Part shown: one piece after another, positions 1-9,173 of the stretch
How positions within the stretch are numbered: the stretch's first letter is position 1
Layout of the letters: every line of letters begins with the position of its first letter
Origin: Eutrophovita sp913057845
GTDB lineage: Bacteria; Pseudomonadota; Gammaproteobacteria; Burkholderiales; Eutrophovitaceae
DNA: 64,000 bases
Direction: 5' to 3'
NCBI GenBank assembly: GCA_963925895.1
Contig: CAWUVH010000002.1
Span: 1-64,000 of the forward strand
Translations under genes and position numbers: made by a program
The notes under the pieces: model-generated
What the model was told of the DNA's origin: nothing
The model's input: the letters and a program-made list of their open reading frames with translations, nothing else
The model's database searches: none

Positions 1-659
1 GCATCGTAGTCATTGTATGTGGCTTGATTGACACCAACAAACAATGCACCTGTTTTATAAGACAAACCAACCTGGGTGCCGTCTTGGTCAGCATCTGCAG
101 TGGCAGTCTGTGGTCCCATGATGTAAGCAGCACGGAATTGGATGCCGTTCATGTCCTTACTGCTGTACCAAATTGATTCGCCGTCACGACGTACGAACTG
201 GAATCCGGTTGAGCCAACGCCGATGTGAAGAATCGGATCAGCGGTAGCGTTATAGTCAGCAGCTAAAGGATCAATAATCAAGTCAGTTTCAAAGAAATGC
301 TCGTTTGTACCAACATTAACGGTACCGAAGTCACCGCTGAAGCCGATGTTTGCGTTACGAACGTTAAGTGCGCCGCCGCCACCGCCATCTGCTGAGGTAC
401 CCGTATTGAATACCATGTAGGCATGCACGTTGACGCCGTTATCTAGGGTCTCAGTGAAGTTGAACTTCAATCGGTTACGGCCTGCGTCAGCAACATTGGC
501 GGCGTCTATGGAGGTAGCTGTACCAGCAGCCAGTGTTGTTGTTGTCTCACCAAACTGAAGGGCATACGCCCAATCTAGGTTGATCTGTAGATCGGCTGCC
601 ATTGCTGATGGGGCCGCGAAGGCGCCAGCAACTGCTGCAGCTATAAGTGCTTTTTTCAT
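1..659 (-). CDS. Gram-negative porin, N-terminal part (cut by window edge)
   Basis: Outer-membrane beta-barrel protein, presumably a general diffusion porin. Reading from ATG at 659 gives a signal peptide (MKKALIAAAVAGAFAAPSAMA, cleaved after about residue 21), then alternating polar/hydrophobic strands rich in Gly, Asn, Asp and aromatics, including the segment GFSGDFGTVNVG that is typical of proteobacterial porins. A strong ribosome site (GAGGAGA) lies about 5 bases before the start. The frame stays open to base 1, so only about 219 residues are visible and the C-terminal strands with the terminal Phe are outside the window. The substrate cannot be inferred. A 368-base gap with direct repeats lies upstream. 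Confidence 0.88.
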   Translation of the reverse strand, partial: MKKALIAAAVAGAFAAPSAMAADLQINLDWAYALQFGETTTTLAAGTATSIDAANVADAGRNRLKFNFTETLDNGVNVHAYMVFNTGTSADGGGGGALNVRNANIGFSGDFGTVNVGTNEHFFETDLIIDPLAADYNATADPILHIGVGSTGFQFVRRDGESIWYSSKDMNGIQFRAAYIMGPQTATADADQDGTQVGLSYKTGALFVGVNQATYNDYD

Positions 660-1027
660 ACCATCTCCTCAAAAACTGAGTAATTAAATGTATAGGCAGA
701 GCAAATCGCTCGTACGATGTACGATGCACTCTGACTACGCTTTATTAACTTTGGTCCCGATGGTTTTAATATCGGTTGTTTGCTCCCGATGGCCTTAAAA
801 TTCGGTTAACTTAAGGTCGGTTGAAATAATCATGCCCAATCGCATTCGATAAAGACAGATAAACCAACGAAAATTGATTTGGGTTGTTGCTGAAATACAA
901 CACTCATCGATTACTCAATATGCCCACACACCAATGGATTAATTTAAACCATTGATTTTATTGATGAATGTAGGTTTTATCTGGACCTCAGATTGACGCG
1001 CTGCACAACTTAAAAAACCCCAATCAA
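660..1027. promoter_or_regulatory. Gap between porin and trpC, holding the porin control region
   Basis: This gap runs from the porin start to the trpC stop and I see no credible gene in it. On the minus strand a TATACA-like -10 lies about 40 bases before the porin start. Near 757-805 are two similar palindromic units (listed separately). A further imperfect palindrome, CAATGG...CCATTG (932-937 and 949-954, with an AT-rich centre), could be an operator or a weak trp-operon end structure, but it has no T-run. The promoter call is inference. Confidence 0.45.
757..805. repeat. Two tandem CCGAT...TCGG palindromic units upstream of porin
   Basis: CCGATGGTTTTAATATCGG (757-775) and CCGATGGCCTTAAAATTCGG (786-805) share sequence and dyad form: CCGAT on the left, ATCGG or TTCGG on the right, and an AT-rich centre. 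They start 29 bases apart, close to three helical turns. A partial third copy (GGTCGGTTG) follows near 815-824. This is the layout of paired regulator sites, about 100-150 bases upstream of the porin start. No known regulator consensus is recognised. Confidence 0.45.
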
Positions 1028-1828
1028 TCAACCAAATAACGACTCGAGAGCGACCCCAGGGTCGTCCTGTCGCATAAAAGCCTCACCGACCAAGAACGCG
1101 GACACGCCACGCTCCCTCATTAAAATCACGTCTTCACGCGTATGAATGCCACTCTCGGTGATCAAGATTCGATCCTGCGGCAACCGGCTGATCAGGTCCA
1201 ATGTGGTGTGCAGCGACGTCTCAAACGTCCTTAGGTCTCGGTTGTTGATGCCGATAAGCCGTGTCTGCAGCCGTGTCGCACGCTCAAATTCCTCTTCTGA
1301 GTGCGCCTCAACCAATACCGACATCCCCAACTGCATCGCCACATGCTCCAACTCCTCCAATTGGGTCTGACTCAAGGCAGCTACGATCAGTAAAATGCAG
1401 TCGGCCCCCATGCAACGCGCCTCAAATATTTGATATGGATCGATGATGAAATCCTTACGCAGCACGGGCAGTCGCGTGGCGGAACGCGCGGCCACCAAAT
1501 ACTCTGCAGCACCCATAAAATAATCCCTATCGGTTAAAACCGACAAACAAGCAGCACCGTGTTGCTCATAGGACTGAGCAATCCCGATGGGGTCGAAACG
1601 CTCCCTGATGAGCCCCTTGCTGGGGCTCGCCTTTTTAATTTCCGCAATGACAGCAGGGCCGCCTGCGGCTATCTTGGCTTTGATCGCCGCCTCAAAGTCA
1701 CGCACTGGTGGCGCCGACTCCGACTCGCGCTCTAACTCCGCGAGCGAACGAAATCCAGAGGTTAATCGAATTTCTTCTCGCTTGGTCTCAAGAATTTTAT
1801 CGAGAATATTAATTGTTTCAGAACCCAT
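1028..1828 (-). CDS. trpC: Indole-3-glycerol-phosphate synthase
   Basis: Catalyses ring closure of carboxyphenylamino-deoxyribulose phosphate to indole-3-glycerol phosphate in cytosolic tryptophan synthesis. The 266 residues match a monofunctional TrpC (TIM barrel). Visible signatures are [10 protein letters not shown] (63-72, substrate-binding lysine), LRKDFIID (123-130), GINNRDL (193-199) and ITESGI (223-228, phosphate-binding end). It is the last gene of the trp operon, 32 bases after trpD. The start at 1828 has a GAGAGG ribosome site. There is no TrpF fusion, and trpF and trpBA are not in this window, so the pathway is split between loci as in many betaproteobacteria. Confidence 0.96.
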   Translation of the reverse strand: MGSETINILDKILETKREEIRLTSGFRSLAELERESESAPPVRDFEAAIKAKIAAGGPAVIAEIKKASPSKGLIRERFDPIGIAQSYEQHGAACLSVLTDRDYFMGAAEYLVAARSATRLPVLRKDFIIDPYQIFEARCMGADCILLIVAALSQTQLEELEHVAMQLGMSVLVEAHSEEEFERATRLQTRLIGINNRDLRTFETSLHTTLDLISRLPQDRILITESGIHTREDVILMRERGVSAFLVGEAFMRQDDPGVALESLFG

Positions 1829-1860
1829 GACCAGACCTCTCTAATGAAAACTGCGACCCA

Positions 1861-2880
1861 CTAATCACGACGGGTGAATGCGATAAATTCATTCAGCTTC
1901 TCCTCCGCGCCCCCGGACTCAATCGTTGTCGCCGCAAGGGCCAACCCCCCATCGAGGTTCTCAACCATGCCCAGCGTATAAAAGGAGGCCGCAGCGTTGA
2001 GCACGACGGCCGTCTTACCGGACCGATGCTCGCCAGACAAGGCGCCCCTAAAAACACGCACCGCCGACCCCAGGTCAGCCACCTTGATATCATCCAGATT
2101 AATAGGCGTGACGCCCAACGCCTCCAACGACACCTGGTACTCACGCACCTCATCGTCTCGAAGCTCAGCCACATGCGTCAAGCCGCTTGGAGACATCTCG
2201 TCTAAGCCGTTCTCCCCGTGAACAATCATCGCGCGCGTGCTGCCTAAGCGCTGCAATACGTGGGCTTGCTGCACCAACAAACGTCGATCAAAGACACCCA
2301 TGACCTGCCTCTTGGCTCCGGCTGGGTTCGTCAAGGGGCCCAACACATTAAACAGCGTCTTGACGCCCAATTCACGCCTCACCGGTGCCGCGAATTTCAT
2401 CGCAGAGTGGTGCGCTGGCGCAAACATAAAACCGATACCCACCTCTTCAATACACGAAGCAACCGAATCGGGAGATAGATCAAGACGCGCCCCAAGGGCT
2501 TCGAGCACATCGGCACTACCCGAAGAACTCGACACCGATCGCCCCCCGTGTTTCGCCACAGCCCCGCCCCCGGCAGCAACCACAAAGGCCGATGCGGTCG
2601 AGATATTAAATGTTTTAGTGCCATCCCCCCCTGTGCCGCACGTATCAATCAGCCGCTCAGGCCGATCCACGGGCACGGTGGTCGAGAACTCTCGCATCAC
2701 GGCAGCAGCAGCAGCCACCTCCTCAACGGTAGGGCCCTTCACCTGAATCCCCACCAAGAACGCCGCTATTGATACCGGCGGGACCTCTCCTGACATGATC
2801 GCGCGCATGATTTGCGTCATGTCCTCGTGAGATAAATCGACACGCTGATAAAAACACTCAATGGCGTCTTTAATGATCAT
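1861..2880 (-). CDS. trpD: Anthranilate phosphoribosyltransferase
   Basis: Transfers phosphoribose from PRPP to anthranilate, the second committed step of tryptophan synthesis. The 339 residues match the usual length. The glycine-rich PRPP loop GTGGDG lies at 82-87 (in DTCGTGGDG), and KHGGRSVSS at 110-118 forms the diphosphate/anthranilate site. Its ATG overlaps the trpG stop by 4 bases (ATGA), which indicates translational coupling. It is a standalone enzyme, not fused to TrpG as in enterobacteria. Confidence 0.97.
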   Translation of the reverse strand: MIIKDAIECFYQRVDLSHEDMTQIMRAIMSGEVPPVSIAAFLVGIQVKGPTVEEVAAAAAVMREFSTTVPVDRPERLIDTCGTGGDGTKTFNISTASAFVVAAGGGAVAKHGGRSVSSSSGSADVLEALGARLDLSPDSVASCIEEVGIGFMFAPAHHSAMKFAAPVRRELGVKTLFNVLGPLTNPAGAKRQVMGVFDRRLLVQQAHVLQRLGSTRAMIVHGENGLDEMSPSGLTHVAELRDDEVREYQVSLEALGVTPINLDDIKVADLGSAVRVFRGALSGEHRSGKTAVVLNAAASFYTLGMVENLDGGLALAATTIESGGAEEKLNEFIAFTRRD

Positions 2881-3449
2881 GAGCTGACCTGATCGATAAA
2901 ATTTTTCAATAACCGGTGCCCATGCTCACTCAGGATGGACTCAGGGTGAAATTGAACCCCCTCGATGGGCATCGATCGATGCCGCAACCCCATAATTTCG
3001 CCGTCCTCAGTCTCGGCAGTAACCTCAAGACAATCAGGGAGCGTCTCCCTCTGAACCGCCAAAGAATGGTACCGAGTCGCCGTAAAAGGCGTCGGCAATG
3101 CGCGAAAAACACCTTGCGACTCATGCAAAATGGGGGACGTCTTTCCGTGCATGAGATGCTTCGCGTACGTCACAACACCACCAAAAGCGTGACCGATACA
3201 TTGGTGACCCAAGCACACACCAAAAAGCGGCACCTTACCGGCAAACGCTCGAATGACATCCACCGATATTCCTGCCTGCTTCGGCGAACACGGTCCCGGG
3301 GATATCACGATCCACTCCGGGGACAGCGATTCGATCTCGTCGATATGGGCCTGGTCATTACGCAGCACCTTAACCGCGACACCCAACTCACCAAAATACT
3401 GGACGAGATTGAATGTAAACGAATCATAGTTATCGATCATCAACAACAT
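2877..3449 (-). CDS. trpG: Anthranilate synthase, glutamine amidotransferase subunit
   Basis: Class I glutamine amidotransferase that supplies ammonia to TrpE. The 190 residues contain the nucleophile elbow GVCLGHQ (Cys79) and the His-x-Glu pair in GVQFHPES (His168, Glu170), so the catalytic triad is complete. It lies between trpE (73-base gap) and trpD (4-base overlap). The family also serves as the PabA subunit in some bacteria, so dual use for folate synthesis is possible but not shown here. Confidence 0.96.
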   Translation of the reverse strand: MLLMIDNYDSFTFNLVQYFGELGVAVKVLRNDQAHIDEIESLSPEWIVISPGPCSPKQAGISVDVIRAFAGKVPLFGVCLGHQCIGHAFGGVVTYAKHLMHGKTSPILHESQGVFRALPTPFTATRYHSLAVQRETLPDCLEVTAETEDGEIMGLRHRSMPIEGVQFHPESILSEHGHRLLKNFIDQVSS

Positions 3450-3522
3450 GGTCTTTATCTCATTAACGTGTCAATGGAACATTGTAGCTAAACGCGGTCA
3501 GCGCCAGTGTCAGCGCACGACA

Positions 3523-4992
3523 CTAACGATTCAGCCCTGCTTCGGCAATTTCCGCCGCCCTAAGAATCGCTTTGGCTTTGTTTTTGGTCTCAATCCACTC
3601 GCTCGTCGGCTGGGAGTCCGCCACGATTCCGGCGCCCGCCTGCACGTACAGCGTGCCGTCCTTAATCACCGCCGTTCGAATGGCAATCGCCAAATCCATA
3701 TCACCATTAAACCCCAAATAACCGACAGCGCCTGCATAGACTCCCCGCTTACTCGGCTCCAACTCATCAATGATTTCCATCGCGCGCACCTTAGGCGCAC
3801 CGGACACCGTTCCAGCTGGGAAGCTGGCCCTCAACACATCAATCGCAGACAAACCCTCCAATAAGGCGCCCTCGACGTTCGATACAATGTGCATGACGTG
3901 AGAGTAGCGCTCAACGATCATTTGATCGGTGACCTTAACCGTACCCACCTCGGCCACCCGACCTAAATCATTGCGTCCAAGGTCCATGAGCATCACGTGT
4001 TCTGCAATCTCTTTGGGGTCCGACAAAAGGTCCTGCTCATGCGCCAAATCTTCTTCTCTCGTGGCCCCGCGCGGCCGCGTCCCTGCAATCGGTCTTAACG
4101 TCACCATACCTTTTTCTAAACGCACCAAAATTTCCGGTGAGGCGCCGACAATATGAAAATCCCTCAAATTAAAATAAAACATATAAGGCGATGGATTCAA
4201 CGCACGCAGGGCGCGATACAGCGACAAAGGCGGAGACTGGAAGGGCACCGACATGCGTTGCGACAACACAACCTGCATGATGTCCCCTTCATGGATGTAC
4301 TGTTTTGCCCTCAAGACACTCTCAGTGAATACTTCTTCAGGAGTTTCCTCGTGAGGCACCTCTAAATCACGCGTCACCTCGGCCGTCTCGGGCACAGGCT
4401 CACGCAACGCAGCGAACAACTCGGCCAGACGTTTTTGGCCGCGTTCGTAAGAGTCCGGCTCCTGCGGGTTAGCGAACACGACAAAGTAGAGCTTCGCAGC
4501 TAAATTGTCATAAACGATCACCTCGTCCGAATGAAGCAGAAGAATATCCGGACAATCGATCGGATCTAACTTTTGATCACGTCCGCCGACACGCTCCTCG
4601 ATTAAATGAACCGTCTCGTAGCCAAAGTAGCCGACCAAGCCACCCAGAAATCGGGGCAAATCGTCTCGATAATAGGCCTTGGTCCGTTTTTGCAGCTCCG
4701 AAATCCAACCAATAGGATCAGCACTTTCAATCTCTGAAACAACAACGTCATCGTGAATCTCGCTGCACGTGTGCCCACGCACCTCATAACGAATCCTAGA
4801 TGGCAACCCAATAAACGAGTAACGACCAAAGCGCTCACCGCCCTGCACCGACTCCAGCAAGTAGGAAAACGGTTTATTTGCAAATTTTAAATAGATGGAT
4901 AGTGGGGTATCGAGATCAGCAAACGATTCCACCACCAGCGGCACATGGTTGAAACCTTGGTCCGCCAAACTCTCAAAGTCTTCTTTATTCAC
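3523..4992 (-). CDS. trpE: Anthranilate synthase component I
   Basis: Converts chorismate and ammonia to anthranilate, the entry step of the tryptophan branch. The 489 residues carry an N-terminal regulatory part with LLES at 45-48, the classic tryptophan feedback-binding motif, so end-product inhibition is expected. The C-terminal chorismate-binding domain includes GTRPRGATREED, GTVSGAPKVRAMEIIDE and a C-terminal GAGIVADS. The leader between gph and trpE is about 90 bases and shows no Trp-codon leader peptide or clear attenuator, so control may rest on feedback inhibition or an upstream promoter. Confidence 0.97.
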   Translation of the reverse strand: MNKEDFESLADQGFNHVPLVVESFADLDTPLSIYLKFANKPFSYLLESVQGGERFGRYSFIGLPSRIRYEVRGHTCSEIHDDVVVSEIESADPIGWISELQKRTKAYYRDDLPRFLGGLVGYFGYETVHLIEERVGGRDQKLDPIDCPDILLLHSDEVIVYDNLAAKLYFVVFANPQEPDSYERGQKRLAELFAALREPVPETAEVTRDLEVPHEETPEEVFTESVLRAKQYIHEGDIMQVVLSQRMSVPFQSPPLSLYRALRALNPSPYMFYFNLRDFHIVGASPEILVRLEKGMVTLRPIAGTRPRGATREEDLAHEQDLLSDPKEIAEHVMLMDLGRNDLGRVAEVGTVKVTDQMIVERYSHVMHIVSNVEGALLEGLSAIDVLRASFPAGTVSGAPKVRAMEIIDELEPSKRGVYAGAVGYLGFNGDMDLAIAIRTAVIKDGTLYVQAGAGIVADSQPTSEWIETKNKAKAILRAAEIAEAGLNR

Positions 4993-5082
4993 AGTGAGCT
5001 CAATAATCTGGGTGTCAGTACCGTCAACTTAAACTGTACCATTTGGATGCGCATGATTGTCCATTATAGACGCTGTTTATGC

Positions 5083-5781
5083 TCATACTTTCCTGACAAG
5101 CCTGAGCAGATCAATAGGGTCACTGAGGACCATGTCACAATCAAGCTCCGCCAGCGCCATTCCTGAGCGATACCCGTAAGGGACGCACACCACTGGAGCA
5201 CCCGCATTGCGCGCACACGCTGTATCCGTCTTAGAGTCCCCCACCATCAACACATGAGCCGGCTCCACACCAAAACGGGCCGCAAGCTCACGCAGCGGCA
5301 AAGGGTCCGGCTTTCGTTTGGCGAACGTATCCCCACACACCACCTCTTGAAAATAATCCAAGACCTCTAGCTTTTTCAAGATTGGCAACGTAAATAGCTC
5401 GCTTTTATTGGTGAGGCAGGCCAGGCCTAGGCCCGAACGCTTAAGGCCTTCTAGTGCGCTCGCAATCCCGGGGAACAGCACCGATTGCTCACACACATGT
5501 CGCAGATAATGATCCCTGAACTGTTGGGCGGCCTCATCAAAATCGATCGTCGCCTGGTTGATGTTTAATTCAGCAAAAAGCGCTTGCAAGAGATACTCAA
5601 TCCCCTGCCCAATATACTGACGCACAGTATGAGGACTAACCGCCCCATACCCAAGATCATTCAGCGTCAAGTTGGTTGCCGTATGTAGGTCGGGGAGCGT
5701 GTCGACTAAGGTGCCGTCTAGGTCAAACGCCACGACACTGACCTCAAAAAAAGCTGGGGGGGCTACCGACTGAGTGGACAC
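5083..5781 (-). CDS. gph: Phosphoglycolate phosphatase (HAD superfamily)
   Basis: HAD hydrolase that removes phosphate from 2-phosphoglycolate. Motif I is FDLDGTLVDT (Asp20 nucleophile, Asp22), a lysine lies in KRKPDPLPL, and MVGDSKTDTACARNAG is the last acidic motif. The length of 232 residues is typical. The start is GTG at 5781. Its place between rpe and trpE is conserved in beta- and gammaproteobacteria and supports the Gph name over a generic HAD call. A 9-bp inverted repeat sits between rpe and this gene. Confidence 0.93.
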   Translation of the reverse strand: MSTQSVAPPAFFEVSVVAFDLDGTLVDTLPDLHTATNLTLNDLGYGAVSPHTVRQYIGQGIEYLLQALFAELNINQATIDFDEAAQQFRDHYLRHVCEQSVLFPGIASALEGLKRSGLGLACLTNKSELFTLPILKKLEVLDYFQEVVCGDTFAKRKPDPLPLRELAARFGVEPAHVLMVGDSKTDTACARNAGAPVVCVPYGYRSGMALAELDCDMVLSDPIDLLRLVRKV

Positions 5782-5797
5782 GTCAGTTACTTCGATG

Positions 5798-5827
5798 TAG
5801 TGCTGAAAGTATTCACTATCAGCACTA
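5798..5827. repeat. 9-bp inverted repeat in the rpe-gph gap
   Basis: TAGTGCTGA (5798-5806) and TCAGCACTA (5819-5827) are perfect complements around a 12-base loop, directly after the rpe stop codon. No T-run follows, so it is unlikely to be a strong terminator. An RNA hairpin that tunes or protects the operon transcript is possible. Confidence 0.4.
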
Positions 5828-6487
5828 TTAAGAAATCTGTTTCTTCATCTGATCGATGATGTCTTTATAGTCGCCCCCACCAAAAATAGCCGAGCCTGCC
5901 ACAAAGGTGTCCGCCCCCGCCTCGGAAACTGAAGCAATGTTATCGACTTTAATCCCCCCATCGACCTCAAGCCACACATCGCAGCCAGACAGATCGATCA
6001 AATCACGGACCTCAGCGATTTTATCCAGAGAATACTCAATAAAGCTTTGCCCCCCAAAGCCCGGGTTCACAGACATGATAAGGACCAGGTCAATCTTATC
6101 GAGCGTCCAATCCAACACATGAAGTGGGCTTGCCGGATTGAATGCCAACCCGACCTTGCAGCCAGAATCCTTGATCAGATTGATCGTCCTGTCCACATGC
6201 CGTGTGGCCTCCGGATGGAAGCTGATCAAGTCAGCGCCCGCTTTGGCGAACTCAGCAGCCAAGGCGTCTACGGGCTCAACCATTAAATGCACATCAATAG
6301 GCAATGTTGTGTGAGGTCTGATTGCCGCACACACAATAGGGCCGAAGGTCAAGTTGGGCACGTAGTGATTATCCATCACGTCAAAGTGAATGAGGTCAGC
6401 GCCAGCGGCGTCAACCGCACGCACCTCTTCCCCGAGTCGTGAGAAGTCAGCAGATAAAATACTTGGCGCTATTCGGATGTTTTTCAT
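5828..6487 (-). CDS. rpe: Ribulose-phosphate 3-epimerase
   Basis: Interconverts ribulose 5-phosphate and xylulose 5-phosphate in the pentose phosphate pathway. The 219-residue TIM barrel begins [15 protein letters not shown] (Ser9, Asp14). Metal ligands are visible in [12 protein letters not shown] (His34, Asp36), DVHLM (His67) and EVDGGI (catalytic Asp). It is the first gene of the rpe-gph-trp unit and is divergent from apaG across about 120 bases. Confidence 0.96.
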   Translation of the reverse strand: MKNIRIAPSILSADFSRLGEEVRAVDAAGADLIHFDVMDNHYVPNLTFGPIVCAAIRPHTTLPIDVHLMVEPVDALAAEFAKAGADLISFHPEATRHVDRTINLIKDSGCKVGLAFNPASPLHVLDWTLDKIDLVLIMSVNPGFGGQSFIEYSLDKIAEVRDLIDLSGCDVWLEVDGGIKVDNIASVSEAGADTFVAGSAIFGGGDYKDIIDQMKKQIS

Positions 6488-6607
6488 AATGTTAGTGGAT
6501 CCTTTGCGTTCATTTTAAACCGAAACGCCGAGCCGCCCAAAAAAATATAACCTCGACAAGACCAAACCGATACTAAGTTTGATCGATTTGCCGATACAAT
6601 AACCAAC

Positions 6608-6991
6608 ATGTCTGAAAAACCAAAATATGAAGTCACCGTAACCACGGAATCCTTTTTTATTCCCGAGCAATCCAACACCGAACAATCACGATACTTTTTT
6701 GCCTATCGCATTCGCATTCAAAATACGGGCACCATCAGAGCGCAATTACTGAGCCGCCATTGGGTGATCACTGATGCCAATGAAAAAGTAGAGCAAGTGC
6801 GCGGCGAAGGGGTGGTGGGAGAGTTCCCAAACCTAAACCCGGGGGAATACTTCGAATACACGAGCGCAGCGTCGATCGAGACTCCAGTTGGACTGATGGA
6901 GGGCTCCTACAAAATGCGGGCTTCTGATGGCGTTGAATTTGACGCCGAAATCTCACAGTTCACGCTCAGCGTTCCAAGGGTATTACACTGA
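6608..6991 (+). CDS. apaG: ApaG domain protein
   Basis: Small beta-sandwich protein of the ApaG family (DUF525). The 127 residues show the family pattern: YFFAYRIRIQNTG, LLSRHWVITDANEKVEQVRGEGVVGEFPNLNPGE and a C-terminal TPVGLMEGSY motif. The biochemical role is not settled; the family is linked genetically to Mg2+/Co2+ phenotypes and binds pyrophosphate nucleotides in some homologues. The gene precedes mltA and is divergent from rpe, as in other betaproteobacteria. A TACAAT element lies only about 13 bases before the start, so the leader may be very short. Confidence 0.93.
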   Translation: MSEKPKYEVTVTTESFFIPEQSNTEQSRYFFAYRIRIQNTGTIRAQLLSRHWVITDANEKVEQVRGEGVVGEFPNLNPGEYFEYTSAASIETPVGLMEGSYKMRASDGVEFDAEISQFTLSVPRVLH

Positions 6992-7015
6992 TCTCAATGT
7001 CACCATACTCATGGC

Positions 7016-7105
7016 TTACTTGTTTTTATTTTTAGGTACGGTCCACCAAATAATAAAAATGAATAAGCCGAGGCCTAACAAAATCTCAAAAATAGCCCAA
7101 AGCAT
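7016..7105 (-). CDS. Possible 29-residue membrane miniprotein opposite the apaG-mltA gap
   Basis: The minus strand between apaG and mltA encodes ATG to TAA: MLWAIFEILLGLGLFIFII followed by WWTVPKNKNK. This gives one hydrophobic helix of about 20 residues, a Trp-Trp interface pair and a basic tail, a design typical of genuine single-pass miniproteins. The frame fills most of the 141-base gap. Against it, no Shine-Dalgarno sequence precedes the ATG, and AT-rich DNA can give hydrophobic frames by chance. I do not recognise a named family. Confidence 0.35.
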   Translation of the reverse strand: MLWAIFEILLGLGLFIFIIWWTVPKNKNK

Positions 7106-7132
7106 GGCGCAAATACCGATTGATTGACACCC

Positions 7133-8398
7133 ATGAATTCTACACCAGCCACGAACGCAAACATTTGGATTCAGGCCTGCATGATCATGCTCCTGAGCGC
7201 CTGCTCCTCCCCACCACTTAAAAAAGCCCCTCCCCCTCCCGAAGAGATATCCGCACCGATCATTGAAGCGTCAAAAAATTCCGCCACACGCGATACTTCG
7301 GCAGCGATCCGACCGACGTTATTCAGCTCATTTGGACTGAAATCTAAGACTCACTTAACCCCCTCCGGATGGGCAGAACTGCCAGGATGGCACGCTGACC
7401 GGATTTCTGATGGCGCGTCGGCCCTCTTACAATCCTGCAGGGTGCTCGATAAATTTACCGAATGGGCGCTCCTGTGCCAACAGGCTCAATCCTTAATAAA
7501 CACGTCCGAAGCAAATCAACGGCAATTCTATGAAACTCATTTTGCACCATTCAAAGTGAACAATCAGGATGGAGCCCCATCGGGACTCGTAACGGGATAT
7601 TACGAACCACTCCTTCAAGGAAGTTTAACTCGCTCACGTGAGTATCCCTACCCAGCCTATGGCGTGCCTGATGATTTAATCTCGATTGACGTCAAACAAT
7701 ATCCTTTATTCAAAGAATTTCGAGGCGTTGGGCGGAGAGTCGGGGCAGACCTAATACCTTACTTCACGCGCGAAGAAATCGAACAAGGCTCAGTGAACCT
7801 AAACGGCAAAGAAATTCTATGGGTCAAAGATAAAGTCGAATTATTTTTCCTGCAAATCCAAGGCTCTGGTCGCGTTCAACTGGAAGATGGCCAAACAATT
7901 AGGCTCGGGTTTGCGAAGTCCAATGGCCACCCCTATCGATCTATCGGCAAATCGTTGGTTTCAAAAGGCGAGCTCAAACTGAGTCAAGCCTCTATGCAAG
8001 GCATCAAACGCTGGGGAGCGCGCAATCCGGACAAGATTGATGCGCTGCTGCAGGAAAATCCGTCGTATGTGTTTTTTAGAACGTTGCCAGCAAACCTCAG
8101 CGGACCCATCGGATCGCTGGGCGTTCCACTCACGGCTAACCGCAGTATAGCGGTCGATGACACCTATATCCCTGCTGGCTTTCCTGTGTATTTAGCCACA
8201 TCATGGCCCAACTCATCCGACCCCTTGAATCAACTGATGTTCGCTCAAGACAAGGGTGGCGCGATCAAAGGCGCTGTCCGTGCGGACTATTTTTGGGGCT
8301 TTGGTGAATCGGCCGCCACCAATGCGGGGAAAATGAAACAAGCGGGCTTGATGTGGGTACTCATACCCAAAACTTTCCTCGCAACCCAAAACAAATAA
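7133..8398 (+). CDS. mltA: Membrane-bound lytic murein transglycosylase A
   Basis: Outer-membrane lipoprotein that cleaves peptidoglycan glycan strands with formation of 1,6-anhydro-muramic acid. From ATG 7133 the first 24 residues form a type II signal with lipobox LLSAC (Cys24); a TTG three codons upstream is an alternative start. The MltA domain follows (GLVTGYYEP), then the 3D domain with AQDKGGAIKGAVRADYFWG, which includes the catalytic Asp region. The length of about 421 residues is normal. No strong ribosome site is seen. It follows apaG on the same strand with about 140 bases between. Confidence 0.95.
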   Translation: MNSTPATNANIWIQACMIMLLSACSSPPLKKAPPPPEEISAPIIEASKNSATRDTSAAIRPTLFSSFGLKSKTHLTPSGWAELPGWHADRISDGASALLQSCRVLDKFTEWALLCQQAQSLINTSEANQRQFYETHFAPFKVNNQDGAPSGLVTGYYEPLLQGSLTRSREYPYPAYGVPDDLISIDVKQYPLFKEFRGVGRRVGADLIPYFTREEIEQGSVNLNGKEILWVKDKVELFFLQIQGSGRVQLEDGQTIRLGFAKSNGHPYRSIGKSLVSKGELKLSQASMQGIKRWGARNPDKIDALLQENPSYVFFRTLPANLSGPIGSLGVPLTANRSIAVDDTYIPAGFPVYLATSWPNSSDPLNQLMFAQDKGGAIKGAVRADYFWGFGESAATNAGKMKQAGLMWVLIPKTFLATQNK

Positions 8399-8428
8399 AC
8401 ATCGCTAAAAAAATACCTCTCAAACCGC

Positions 8429-9148
8429 CTATTGAACAGGCGTTAGTCGAGCTTCTAATTGCTCTAAGCTCAGCGCACCACTTGCCCGTGATCCATCACT
8501 GAAAAAAAGTGTTGGTGTCGCTCTCACCGACATCTTTTTACCAAAGGCCAAAACCTGATCGATGGGGTTATCACAATCGCCTTGAGCCCCAGGAACAACG
8601 CCGTCAAAAATGTAATCATCCCAAGCCACTGAAGCATCAGCAGAGCACCAAATTGATTTGGAAATCGGGATCGACTGTTCAGTAATTACCGGATACAAAA
8701 AAAGATACAGCGTCGCATCCGATATATTTCCTAAAGTTTCTTTATCAAACTTACGACAGTACCCACAGTTGGGGTCTGCAAAATAGGCGAACTCTCTCTC
8801 GCCCGTGCCATAAACACGCTTGATCGCCATCTCTAGAGGTAATTCATGGAAAGGGATGGCAACTTTTTGTAGTTCTGCCCTCTCAATTTCCGAGGCTCTC
8901 TCAGACGTCACATTACGCATAGAAGTCAGTTCAATTAAGTTGCCATCGAACAAATACGTAAAATCCGCATCGACGTAATATATGGCACCACTGATAACAA
9001 TCTCGTAGAGCCCCATAATTTCCGTCTCTGAAATTGAATCGATGGATGCGCTTGGAAATCGATCTCGAATTTGATCCTCCAAAGCTGTCTCATCCGCATT
9101 AGCGCTGCCCATCACACAAATCAAAAACAACATCAAACACTTATACAT
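8429..9148 (-). CDS. dsbC: Thiol:disulfide interchange protein, DsbC family
   Basis: Periplasmic disulfide isomerase. I prefer the ATG at 9148 to the upstream ATG at 9193, because it gives a clean signal peptide (MYKCLMLFLICVMGSANA) and has GAGGGG about 9 bases ahead. The mature protein has an N-terminal dimerisation domain (about 20-80), then a thioredoxin fold with active site CGYC (128-131) and a cis-Pro in ATPTLFF. A second cysteine pair (Cys168, Cys192) matches the structural disulfide of DsbC. It lies 25 bases after the ubiquinone hydroxylase gene, probably in one transcript. DsbD is not in view. Confidence 0.92.
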   Translation of the reverse strand: MYKCLMLFLICVMGSANADETALEDQIRDRFPSASIDSISETEIMGLYEIVISGAIYYVDADFTYLFDGNLIELTSMRNVTSERASEIERAELQKVAIPFHELPLEMAIKRVYGTGEREFAYFADPNCGYCRKFDKETLGNISDATLYLFLYPVITEQSIPISKSIWCSADASVAWDDYIFDGVVPGAQGDCDNPIDQVLAFGKKMSVRATPTLFFSDGSRASGALSLEQLEARLTPVQ

Positions 9149-9173
9149 TCTCTTGCCCCTCGCTCGACTTAAA

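Noticed and set aside
2237..2746. 169-residue frame on the plus strand
   Set aside because: Antisense to trpD, with low-complexity composition and no ribosome site; trpD motifs are intact on the other strand.
2916..3491. 191-residue frame on the plus strand
   Set aside because: Lies opposite trpG, whose full catalytic triad is conserved; a codon-bias shadow.
4993..5082. trp attenuator before trpE
   Set aside because: No leader peptide with Trp codons and no competing hairpins or T-run in the 90 bases.
8425..8460. Hairpin at the end of dsbC as a shared terminator with mltA
   Set aside because: Only a 5-bp stem (CGCCT/AGGCG) overlapping the stop, and the T-run is about 12 bases away; too weak to call.
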